Assembly: GCA_003118195.1 (NCBI GenBank)
Contig: BEXV01002080.1
Coordinates: forward strand, 17,545 to 53,177
Reading direction: 5' to 3'
DNA length: 35,633 bases
DNA from: Hemicentrotus pulcherrimus
Taxonomy: Eukaryota > Echinodermata > Echinoidea > Camarodonta > Strongylocentrotidae
Under the pieces are notes generated by a model. The model did no database searches. It saw nothing but the letters and a program-made list of their open reading frames with translations, and was not told the origin of the DNA. This document shows positions 19,122-28,994 of the stretch, one piece after another. A program made the position numbers and the translations under genes. Numbering within the stretch: the stretch's first letter is position 1; every line of letters starts with the position of its first letter.

Positions 19122-20984
19122 GTAAGTAAAATCATTTTGTAGATACTGATTGTACTGTACATTTGAAATTATAGAGGTGTTGTGGTGATATGGTGATTTC
19201 TTGCTATGTCACCTATTTTGTAATGTCTGTTATCAGGACTTTGATCTACTTTTGCCACTTTTGACCTGTGCGATAGGTTTGAGCTTTAGCTATATATGGT
19301 CCGCATATTTTGGAAGCACAAAGAAACATATTTCATATCATTCTCTTATCTTGATGCATTGTATTTATTTCCATGAGCTTTTTGCCAAAGCTGTTGTGAG
19401 GTTTTCCTTGCACCCTCTCCCCTTTCCTACGGCATGATTTTCTTAGATACAAAAGAGGGCTGCAAACAAATAAAGGTTCAGGTTAACATTGTAGCCCTCC
19501 TTTTTGGATACATTATGTGTTTATATCATGTTTCGTATGAATCGAACATGTTACGTCTATTATTTACTGTGATAGAAATATATCACCAACATTTGATTCA
19601 TTTTGGAAGAAATTAATGTTTGAAAAATGATATATAAATCAATACTTTCAATCGAATTCCATTTATATACATTCACCCAGCACAAAAGGAAATTTGACAT
19701 TATTTATTGTTGAGATTTTCAAATAAATATTTCATAAAATTAATTGCATATATTAAAATAAACTTAATTATTCCTCTTTTAAATTATATGCAATTATCAC
19801 CCTGTCATTCCTGCATGGGGTGGGCAACGGCCATTTAACCCATTGCCTACTGGAACCTGGTGGTCCCTGTATTAAACCTATGAGAATTAGAGAATACAGT
19901 AGTCAACGGGTTAACAATAAATGAGTCCCAGAAAAAAATTGAAAAATTGGGCATCGGCCATCCAATTGCTGACGAGTATTGGAGGTATGTATGATATGGC
20001 TCATCCACGATCTTGAGATGAATGTTGACCCTGCTCATCAAAACCATGCGATCCTGAGATCAATCTTCCTTATCGGTTCTCTTTGTTTTCATTGTTGAAC
20101 AAGAATGTCCGACACAGATACACATTTTCATTTAGTGGCTACTTAATTGGCAATGGTCCACATTTGCAATTTTTTTCTTTAATCTGACCTGCTAACGGTT
20201 ATTTTTAAATAACTATGGCCATCCAAGCGTGAGTTTTTGTATGCATAGTATAGTTTATTTTATTGACAGTTTTTTATATGAAAGTTTTGAACAATGAAGT
20301 CTGTCCACTTTTTTTTGCTGAGTGTATAATTATGTATGTTTGTATAGTGGTGTGCCAATATGTATAACCTTAATTACCTATCTACACAATTTTTTTAGAA
20401 ATTTTGAAATTATGAAAATGTTAACAAAAGATCAGCAAATTGAGCAGTTTGTCATCAAAGATGTCATCAAAATTGTAAGTTAAAAAAGTGATAGCAACTG
20501 AATCTATGGTATTTTGCCTCGCAATTTATGCAAATATCTTACCTCTGATGGATCGTTTTTTTTAAACTAAATCACCTATATACTCTTTTGCGTGAATTGA
20601 GGACTCATGTTTTATGACTTTCTTTTCAATTGTAGTGCATTCTAATCTGACATGCAATTTTGATATTGCGATATCGCCGGTATTAATTTGGCGATGATTT
20701 TTTTTTTAAATTGCAACTATCTGTAGTTTATAAAATGTTGCTGTCCTTCCGGTAGTAATTGATCTAAATAATTTAGTGTAGCAAATGCGGAGATAAGGAT
20801 CAATTATCACATTCCTCAATTGTTGTTGTGATGTGCATAAACTATTAACATTTCATCATATTCATATATACATACACCTACCTTCTAAACAACTTTTCTA
20901 CATTTTGTATTTCTGACAATGTTTTAATTACACTTCATGGCAAACAAAGTTGATAGATCCGTTGCAACATCATATTTTTTCCAG
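19122..20984. other. intron 4 of gene B
   Basis: About 1.9 kb, AT-rich, containing the second 80-bp TTAA-flanked element at 19835-19914. No exon was recognised; frames at 19201-19437 and 19434-19616 lack domain patterns and splice context. Confidence 0.55.
19835..19914 (+). mobile_element. 80-bp TTAA-flanked MITE, copy 2
   Basis: TTAA at both ends with 18-base inverted termini, TTAACCCATTGCCTACTG at the left and CAGTAGTCAACGGGTTAA at the right, matching at 16 of 18 positions. It is the opposite-orientation partner of the copy at 14022-14101. The middle includes the conserved GAACCTGGTGGTCCCTG-type segment. It is consistent with a non-autonomous piggyBac-type family. Confidence 0.82.
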
Positions 20985-21263
20985 GACCAAAGCCACCTAC
21001 AAACGTCTTCCTTTACAAGCTCAGTGATTCCGCCATTTTGTTCAGATGGCAACCTCCTCTTCAACCTGACAACTTCTTCATTGACTACTTTGTGTTAACT
21101 GAAAATGCGGATACGGGGGTTGTCCTAGAGACCGTCCTACCCCAAGGAGCTTCGAGCAATGCTATACGTGGTCTTCAGTCAGGGGCTAATTATAACTTGG
21201 GCGTCTTTACTAATATTGAGCCTATTAGGAGTATCTTCGCTGATTTCACTGTTGTGCCATTAG
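20985..21263 (+). CDS. gene B, FN3 domain 4 exon
   Basis: A 279-base exon (93 residues) with acceptor TTTTTTCCAG and donor GTAAGC, phase 1 to phase 1. It begins PKPPTNVFLY, the typical Pro-rich entry. Strand B is AILFRWQPP with Trp, strand C FFIDYFVLTENADTG, and the E-F turn IRGLQSGANYNLGVFT keeps Leu, Gly and Tyr. It ends FADFTVVPLG. The domain looks intact. The first codon is completed by the C left by domain 3, giving Arg. The function is extracellular, as for the neighbouring domains; nothing indicates a specific ligand. Confidence 0.88.
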
Positions 21264-21492
21264 GTAAGCGACTTATCTATTTTAAGTTCAAATTGAAATT
21301 TTAAGGATGCGGAGGCATAAGTGAATTGTACGCTACATTGAGGCCGAATAAATTATTAAGAAAGGACGAAGATCAAGAGAAAGTTTTGTATTAGTTGCAA
21401 AAAAACAACGGTAGAACCAAAGAAAATGGATCAGAGAAGAATTCTATCACAAGTTTTCATTCCTTACATTAATTTCCCCAAACTCTATGCAG
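21264..21492. other. intron 5 of gene B
   Basis: The shortest intron of the gene (229 bases), from GTAAGC to CTATGCAG. The ATG at 21426 used by a longer open frame lies inside this intron and is not a start codon. Confidence 0.7.
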
Positions 21493-21759
21493 TCGGTACT
21501 GCAGGTGATGTGACCATTGGGGCAGTTACAGCTCGGAAACTGGTGGTTCTCTGGACGTCCAAGGGCAAAGATGCTCAGTCCTTCGCAGTGCGTCTGTTTA
21601 GTGAGGATGGCACACAGGAGTATTCGCAAACTTTCCCTGCTGGAAATACATCTGCGATATTTGAGAGTTTGACACCTGACACCCTGTACACCGCTGTCGT
21701 TGAGGCCATAACTACGGCTGGAGGCTCAGCAACTGTTGGCTCTGGATCGGCAACAACCA
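21493..21759 (+). CDS. gene B, FN3 domain 5 exon
   Basis: A 267-base exon (89 residues), acceptor CTCTATGCAG, donor GTAAGA, phase 1 at both ends. Hallmarks: strand B KLVVLWTSKG with Trp, strand C SFAVRLFSEDG, and the turn FESLTPDTLYTAVVEAI with the full Leu-Thr-Pro-x-Thr-x-Tyr pattern. It ends with a small-residue stretch of Gly, Ser, Ala and Thr. A second acceptor ACTGCAG 12 bases further would remove four residues (VGTA) without changing the frame. The N-terminal strand is shorter and lacks the usual Pro, so the exact boundary is the least certain part. Otherwise the domain appears intact. Confidence 0.85.
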
Positions 21760-22812
21760 GTAAGAAATACAGAATCTTGTCAGGAATCCTACAAAAGAAT
21801 ACCAAGATGAAAGAATCAAGTAGATTAGTCTGTTGATTACAGCTACAAGCATTGTGTTAACTGGGTGGAACACACCTATTCTCCAATAGTGTCAATCAGT
21901 AGACCTTTTTACAGACTATTTTTTATATTTAATAATGATAATAATATTTCATTCTTGAACAGCGCATATCACATCTAAACGTCTCTATGCGATTTCAAAT
22001 TTGGAAATTATTACATGTGCATTTACTGCCTTTGAGGGGGATATGAGACAATGCTGCCTAGATGAAATTGTATTGTCTCTGTCTTCAAGTATAACAATAT
22101 GGTTACATATATTGAGGGAAATAAAGTACAAGTTGGGAAAATCCTAAATACAACATTTGCTTTTAAAAACTTCAAAATTGAATTGATAAGGAAAGTGCTC
22201 AATATTTTATACTGGAATTTGTTAAACTTCCTTTTTTTTCAATTATCGCTCAGTCAGGTCTCATTAATTTAAGTAGGAATTGTGACTTTGAACGAGTACT
22301 CATTAAGCAGCGAAGAAGACTCTGAATATGTTGCTGATGTTTTGTTGATGAATAAAAACCACGCAATTTTTAACAGCAGTAGATGAAATCACTCACTTCA
22401 GTCAGTTTCACTATGCTTTTGCCCTGATATAAGGTTAGTTTGAGCTAATGTTGGAGTGTTTAATCCTACCAGCCGGCATGCGTGATATATGAAGAGCTTT
22501 TTTTTCTTATCATGTAGTATTGGTTCAGGGTGACACCTTTAACATATATGACAACATGAAGGTACATGGCTAAAGGGAAAGTGGAGAAATAAAAAAGAAA
22601 ATATAAGAAAATCGTCAGGGCTTAACATAGCCCGATCATTTAGAGATAATGAGCGAATCAGATACAGTTTGGGTCATTATGCAAAGTAATACAAGTATTA
22701 AAACAAATATTCATTTTTTACATTTCATGGTAATCTTACGCCGTGAATTTTTAATCAAAGAATTGGTTTGATTTAACCGACTTCTGACTGTGTCATCTTG
22801 CTATTGTTACAG
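21760..22812. other. intron 6 of gene B
   Basis: About 1.05 kb of AT-rich sequence from GTAAGA to TTGTTACAG. I see no exon, RNA gene or clear repeat in it. Confidence 0.6.
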
Positions 22813-23079
22813 ATACTCTACCGGATTCTACTAGCGTAATTGTGGATAGCAGAACTGCAGCTTCAGCAACACTGTCGTGGACCGCTGTTCCGACAGCCAC
22901 AGACTACATCATATCATACATCAGTCAAGATTGCTCGGATACTGGGACGTTTCTCTCAACTGGGTCCGGTACTACAGCCACCGTACCCGGTCTACAGCCA
23001 CAGACAACTTATACATTTTCTGTAGTAGGAACAGATGGAACTGATGTCGTAAATGTAGGAACAACTGATGGAACAACAG
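22813..23079 (+). CDS. gene B, FN3 domain 6 exon
   Basis: A 267-base exon (89 residues) with acceptor TATTGTTACAG and donor GTAAGA, phase 1 to phase 1. It reads LPDSTSVIVDS, strand B SATLSWTAVP with Trp, strand C TDYIISYISQD, and the turn VPGLQPQTTYTFSVVGT with Leu, Pro, Thr and Tyr. It ends in a Thr/Gly-rich linker (TTDGTTG). One cysteine (CSD) in strand C' is unusual for FN3 and has no visible partner in this domain. The downstream intron is the one carrying the LTR retrotransposon. The ATG at 22842 is internal, not a start. Confidence 0.88.
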
Positions 23080-23195
23080 GTAAGACAGGATGAGTGATGA
23101 TCCCAAACCACAACGAAAGCCAGGTTTGCGGTTTATTCATGCATGATAATTAATAAATGTATATTTCAAATATAAGAAGAAAATACCCACTGTGT

Positions 23196-23356
23196 ACACA
23201 CCGAATTATCTACGTTTATGTACGTCTTATGACAGGTTTATACGCGTATTTTACAAACCTAGGTCTGTAAAAACGCGTAAAAACGCGTAAAAATACGTCA
23301 TATATGACGTACGTAAACCTAGGTTTGTCGACAAACCTCCTTTGTGAATTCGGGCC
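23196..23356. mobile_element. palindromic MITE-like element
   Basis: The right end is CCTCCTTTGTGAATTCGGGC, as in the fragment at 9600-9721. The left end (ACACCGAATTATCTACG) is a decayed inverted match. Inside lie an 18-base perfect palindrome, TACGTCATATATGACGTA at 23294-23311, and repeated ACGCGTAAAA. No coding capacity is visible, and the exact left end and target duplication are uncertain. Confidence 0.55.
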
Positions 23357-23439
23357 AATGTGGTAGGGTTGGTATACTATTAAAACAACCCTGATGAGTA
23401 AAGGGTGGGTGACACAGAAAGATGAGAACGACTACAGTG

Positions 23440-23590
23440 ATAATAGTGAGGATGATAATGATAATAATACTACTACTAACAAATTATGGTGATAATCATA
23501 ATAAAAAAAACGAATCAAAATAAGAAGAAGGAGGAGGTGCATGATGATGATGATAACAATACTACTACATGTACTACTTCTACTACTCTA
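23440..23590. repeat. trinucleotide-rich simple sequence
   Basis: Interrupted runs of GATGATAATGATAATAATAC, TACTACTAC and GAAGAAGGAGGAGG-type triplets. This is low-complexity intronic DNA with no coding significance. Confidence 0.75.
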
Positions 23591-25882
23591 AGTAATGTGA
23601 TATATTTCAAACGCGCCTAAAACTGCGTTTCTTGGTGCCATGGTGGTATTGTGCCTGCAGCTATTTGGCAAAACAAAGTACTTGTATCCAACAGAGAGCT
23701 AGGAAAACAACACCAAAGTGACAATGCTACAAAATACATAATATACATCATATAGAATACTGATATATATTATTAACAATGAATAGTAAGCATATTGATG
23801 CAAAGCTGTTTGAAGATTTGACAAGAGATGTAGAAGCTTGTTGTTACAAACGGTACTGACAGTATGATATTTTATACCATGACTATTTTATTATCATTTT
23901 TGAGTAGGCCTCTCCAAAAATTTACCTTGCTTAGTCATCATAGTGCAGCGACAGAAGTAAGCCCTTGTTCTTCAGTGTTGTTAACTAGGGGTCCAGTAAA
24001 TGTTTTTGTATGAAAATTATTACTTGTCTTTCATGGATGGTACTATCTATATCCTATACTACGTTGACCTTTGTATGTCATGTTACTAATACATAATATT
24101 GGTTATAGCTCTTGTAATGCCGTGTTTATCATTAATTATTATCTTTATTTTAAAAATTGCTGACATTATTCCCACTTTCATGAAGCCTAGAATGAAATTC
24201 AAAGGTACCTTGATAAATGTTCAAAGTTGTAAATTCAATGATGGAATCCTTGCATGCCTTAATCGTGTATCAACTACGGCAAAATGCGCTTATGAGCTCA
24301 CAAGGAAGTTAATCATGGTCTGCACATGCCGATACAGGCGATAAACGTTTGGCTGTTGCACTTTAAAGTTGTGTGTATTGCGGTTCAAATTCAAAACAAA
24401 TTTACAAATTATAAAAAAATCGATAACCTCTGTAACCTTAAACATGTGCTTTACAGTAAGTTGTTTTATATTGTCTGGTTACACCCTATTCCCACACTTG
24501 CTCTCACAACTGACTGAGCACTATAAACATTTACAATAAATGTACTGTTTAAAATTTCTTTTTGGTGAAAGTGTCACTTTAAACTCAAAAAGATGTTTAG
24601 TAAAATTGAGTGTCCTTGTCATGATGACATAATACTCATTTCCGTAATATGCCTTGCTCAATGTAATAATGTCTCTATTAAGTTGTTCACAGTGGACAAA
24701 TCTTATTTTGGATACTAGCTTTGTTACAAAAGTACACTGTCAACTGCATTGATATTTGTGGTATAATCACTGGTATTCTTCCTTGCGTCTCCCTGATCCT
24801 TGAAAATAGTAAACCATTCATTTCATCGGCTTTTCAAGTTGGATGGAGAAAAGATTGTGCTGTTGAAAGCAGATGTGGGGGATTTGTTGCACTTAGGTAA
24901 CATAAGACAAGAAGCTTAGAGTCCATGGACATAGGATCAAGCCCCTGTGAAAGCTAAGATGAATTGCCTCAAACATGAATCATTTCAGCGTAAATAATTC
25001 AATTCAATTCAACTAAATTCAGTTTGGTTTATTAAAAATACAAAGTAATAGTCTATGAACTAATTGCTTAAAGTAATATCTTAATTATGCAATCATAGGA
25101 AGTCCGAAATCACAGTCTTGGAAACATAAGCCTAATAATGATGCAGAATAGAAGAAAGATAATTTGATGTATCATTATTATACAGAATAAACACAAGGAC
25201 ATGTTTATGATAAAATAGATATTTCCATAATACATAATCATTTGTGAATCAAAGATACGATTTTATTGAGTTAATGACCGATTGGTAATAAGAAAATAAA
25301 TGGGAATTTATTGAATCAAGATGTCTTGATAAAATTGTAAATGTTAGAAAATTACCATAACTTATCAATTGTGATATTGGAAGATACAGAACATTTAAAT
25401 TACAGAAGCAGTACATATCATTGTTAGATAATGATAATAATAATTTTTAAACATATTTATAAAAACATGGGGTATAATAACATTGACAATATTTGGTACT
25501 ATGACTGGGCATTTATCAGTTTGACAAGAGGGGAACACTTGACTCTTTATATCATTAAGTCTTTGGGGAATAAAACTTTAACCTTAAAATGATACTACAC
25601 TTATACCAGCACATTATGTTAATTATCCGTACTCATTAGACCAGCTCCAAACGTGGCATAAGGTGAAAACTTCTAGTGCTTAGTAATCAATTAGAGAAAA
25701 GATATGAATAAGGACAGAATCTTACATCTTTACCATAAACTAAGTTTTTCAAAACCACAGGTGATATTTCCCAATTTAAAGAAGTTTCCAGATCTAGACT
25801 AAGATTCACTTTTGTTTTACTTTATGGAATAAGATTGTATACCTTCTTTGGCATGTCTCTTTGTAAAACATAATAATGTAGT

Positions 25883-26036
25883 ATTAATGACTGCTTTGAG
25901 AGAAATAGTTGTTTTGATACGCTCAAGGGAAGGTCAAAATTGTGCTATTTCCCGAGGCATGCCGAGGAAATAGCCCAATTGTAACCTTCCCGAGAGCGTA
26001 TAAAAACAACTATTTCTCGAATATTAAAGCAGTCAT
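25883..26036. mobile_element. 154-bp foldback (near-palindromic) element
   Basis: The left arm ATTAATGACTGCTTTGAG... and the complement of the right arm ...AAAGCAGTCATTAAT pair along about 75 bases. Matching blocks include AGAAATAGTTGTTTT, ATACGCTC, GGGAAGGT and GCTATTTCC. The axis is at GGCATGCC (25956-25963), so the loop is nearly absent. This is typical of a foldback MITE, or of a recent inverted duplication, and would form a long hairpin. No target duplication was recognised. Confidence 0.8.
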
Positions 26037-26140
26037 TAATAATTTTATATGCCGAAAAAAAGAGTCAACTTATGACCCCATCTTGGCCTTTCTCTAGTGT
26101 ATCTGCACGGTTGTTTTTTAAGAGTGTATCTGTGAGATTA

Positions 26141-26252
26141 GACTAGATCTAGATGATTTAGAGGATTCTATTTTTAGCAATAGGCCTAGTCTAGATCTAC
26201 TAGGTCTAGGACTAGATCTAGATCTAAGCTAGATCTACTAGATCTACTAGAT
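26141..26252. repeat. AGATCTA-rich palindromic simple sequence
   Basis: AGATCT occurs six times in about 100 bases (26145, 26193, 26214, 26220, 26231, 26240), set in CTAGATCTAG-type palindromes with CTACTAG spacers. It is a low-complexity expansion beside the foldback. Confidence 0.85.
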
Positions 26253-26622
26253 TTATTTTGCATATATTTATGGACAATTTTACCCTTTTTTTGGTGTTCT
26301 TGCTGTCAGCAAGTCTTGCATCTGATCATCATCAAGAAGTTGAAATCTTGGGAGAGTTTCTTCAGCCATTTTTGCCTTATTTGCCGTAACGGTCCGCTGT
26401 GCTAAAAATACCGACCAATTCTTTGTACAGGTACGGTATCCTCGATCGGTCAAACCATTTTTAACGTGTCAACCTATGGGTAATTCACCATGGCTGAACT
26501 ATTTTTCCGACAACTGGAAGTTTACCGGGCAATTTTACAGGAATAGTTAAAGTTTATGACTGCTCTTTCGACCAATCAGATGGCTGGACTCCTTAAGTAA
26601 GGTATATAATGATAACTATTTA

Positions 26623-27164
26623 TGTCGGGGGTGGGGAGGGGTGAGCTCCACCGGGATGAGTAGGATTAGTAACTCGGGTTACTCAAATAAAGGAGTCATG
26701 ACAGACATCTGCAGTTCAATTACTTTTATTGCGAGGCAATAAAGCAAAGAAATAAGAAACCCCAAGGTCACTTGAAGAACTAGCAAAAACCCAGTCGGCT
26801 TTCAGCTACAGATACTCGTTCAATGTAGACTCAAATTAAACTTTCTCAGCCGACTGGGGACTGCACACCGTTCCCTCAGCATAGATTTAGATGGCAATCA
26901 GCACGTATTAGAAAACCCACGCTCAAGAGTAGCTTACACTCAAGGCGTAACATAAAATCCTTCCGCTAAGATATTTTGAAGCGTTAATTACACATGTATC
27001 TCTGTTCATATCAATTAACTAATTTAACATCGAGTAAGGACATTACTACTAAAGACTCCTTCAATGATGCGGTCCTAACAGGTGATTAACCACTCCCCAT
27101 ACGTAGCATTCCTAACTTTAATCTCTCTTTAAAGCCCTTGATCTAAAACTTTCACATCCCGACA
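26623..27164 (-). repeat. 3' LTR of the retrotransposon
   Basis: 542 bp, TG...CA ends. A minus-strand AATAAA lies at 26725-26730 and is a candidate polyadenylation signal. An 11-base inverted repeat, CCCAGTCGGCT at 26790-26800 and its complement at 26848-26858, could form a stem in the transcript. It differs from the other LTR by a 3-base and a 4-base indel and about five substitutions. Confidence 0.95.
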
Positions 27165-27176
27165 TCTTTCCTGCTT
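27165..27176 (-). other. polypurine tract of the retrotransposon
   Basis: On the element strand the sequence next to the 3' LTR is AAGCAGGAAAGA, a short purine-rich primer site for plus-strand DNA synthesis. It is short, with one pyrimidine, but the position is exact. Confidence 0.65.
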
Positions 27177-28346
27177 GAAATACATTCGTCCCGAATGTAT
27201 ACACTCCTTATCAAAATCTTCCCTAAAAAAAAAAAATCTTTATATTAAAACACAAACTTTTTTTTTTCTTGGCCCATTTCAAAATGTACCATAAATACCA
27301 ATGAACAAAATTGACCAATTTTTTTCTCTTCATATCCAATACCTATCAATTTCCACCTTTATAACTAAAGAACACCTGTTCATGGAATCATAGTTAGGAC
27401 ATATAAACCATCATAGTTATACTGTATAAGCACTACTACACATATATACACCTTATACCACCACATGAAAGGGTAACGCCTTCCATGCTTGTGTCGCTGT
27501 GTTACCTAAAAGCACAAACTCTGGACACTATCAAGAGAAAATATCATTAATGAAACATCATTATTATTAAATCGTACGTCACAAGGGTTACTACCTCAAA
27601 TACATCAAAATTGAAGTCCTCTCATCCTGTATTAACCCATTTAACATCCTATTCCAATCAACTTGCACATATGAAAGTACATTACAACTCGTACATTTTA
27701 TGTCAAAAATATTGAGAAACAATATATTTTCTTACAAATATTCCCGAACCAAAACAAAACTCTTCATCAGTGAATTCTAAACAAATTGTGAGAATTTACG
27801 ATACATCCATCAATATACTAAATTCCCATCTTCTCGGCTCCAAACTTCCTAAACAGAAAACACAGCCATGCTTTAATTGTCTTAGATTTTATAAATACAG
27901 GAATTGCCAAATTCCTAACTTTTATATTCCTACTATTCTGAATATGAAGTATATCAAATTTCTTTTCATCTCCTACCTCGCAATTAAAAAACTATGCCGA
28001 ATTCCTATTTTTCTCTATTCCTACCTCTCCAAATAAGGAAAACACTAGCAAATATCTCTTCCCCCCTTACTTGTAATTACAGCAATACACCCAAATTCTA
28101 TATTCCCTAATTCCAAATAACTTGCATATAATAAAGGTACATAAATACTCGTACATTGCATGTCAAAATCTTGAGAATAAATCTTCCAACCTGTAAAAAC
28201 AGAATCTTTTCCTTAATGATTCAAAAACGTTTTTCATATTTATGAAAAACCACACATCCATCAAATAAAGATAAAATATTTTCCAAACAAAGAAATATAC
28301 AAAATCTCTATTCTTATGCAAAACTGCACATGAGAAGTCCATTTAC
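27177..28346 (-). other. noncoding 3' region of the retrotransposon
   Basis: About 1.2 kb of AT-rich sequence between the integrase remnant and the 3' LTR. Two segments resemble each other (around 27650-27725 and 28115-28185), sharing ACTTGCA, CTCGTACATT and TGTCAAAA...TTGAGAA, so an internal duplication is likely. No envelope-like frame was found on the element strand. The plus-strand frame at 27770-28036 is antisense and unremarkable. Confidence 0.65.
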
Positions 28347-28990
28347 TTAATCAGGAAGTCCAGTGATTACAGATGCAGGGAGACGATGAGGGTTTCTATG
28401 TACACCCTTCGTAGCTCTGCTCGATCGTCTCGGCCTCGGACTCTCCTCTAAGTTCGGATCATTCTCTTTGTCTGCATAGACCCACTGAAAAGACTGATAG
28501 AAATCATCTTCTTCACTATCCTGATCATCATCCTCATCGTCTTCATTATCTGTCGACAACAATACAGCTTCCTCTACATGATCTGGCAATACTTCCTCAA
28601 GTACATCCGTCTCTATTCTACGTGGCTCTAAAACTAGATGCCGTTGATTAACCCACTTTGAATCTTCACCCATTGCGGGTCGCACCTCATACAGGTCATC
28701 CTCCTGTTTCTTGTTCACAACAATATATGAAGTGTCATAGAACTTATTTACTAGCTTGTGACGACTAGTGAAATGGTTCCTCTTCAGCAACACACGAACT
28801 CCGATCTGCAACACAGGGTCAGTTGCACGACGATCATGTTTCTCAGCCTCCATCTTGGCTGCCTGTTGTAGTCTACTCTTGACAATCTGATGTGCTCTGT
28901 TTAAAAGCTTGCTTCTGAACATAGTCCTCTCCCCAGTCATCATCTATCTTGTCCAGCAGATGGTCTATCGGTAGCATTGGATGCCTACCA
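28347..28990 (-). pseudogene. integrase C-terminal remnant
   Basis: The first part, just after the deletion point, reads LMFGRHPMLPIDHLL in one frame, the conserved segment that follows the catalytic core in Gypsy integrases. A frameshift then moves the reading to the frame from 28943, with LNRAHQIVKSRLQQAAKM, a GVRVLLKRNH-type chromatin or DNA-binding end segment, and an acidic C-terminus rich in Asp and Glu (DNEDDEDDDQDSEEDD). About 198 residues are open in that frame. The Asp-Asp-Glu catalytic core that should precede it is missing, so no integration activity is possible from this copy. Confidence 0.85.
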
Positions 28991-28994
28991 AACA

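Larger units (their letters stand above)
23080..26622. other. intron 7 of gene B, part left of the LTR element
   Basis: It contains a palindromic MITE at 23196-23356, an ATG/ATA trinucleotide-rich stretch at 23440-23590, and a foldback at 25883-26036 followed by an AGATCTA-rich stretch. Between 23600 and 25880 I see no exon: the frames at 24099-24344 and 24326-24517 lack FN3 patterns. Without the retrotransposon the whole intron would be about 3.8 kb. Confidence 0.55.

Noticed and set aside
22840..23025. 61-codon frame overlapping FN3 exon 6 in another frame
   Set aside because: The overlapping frame has the complete FN3 pattern and splice phases; this one does not.
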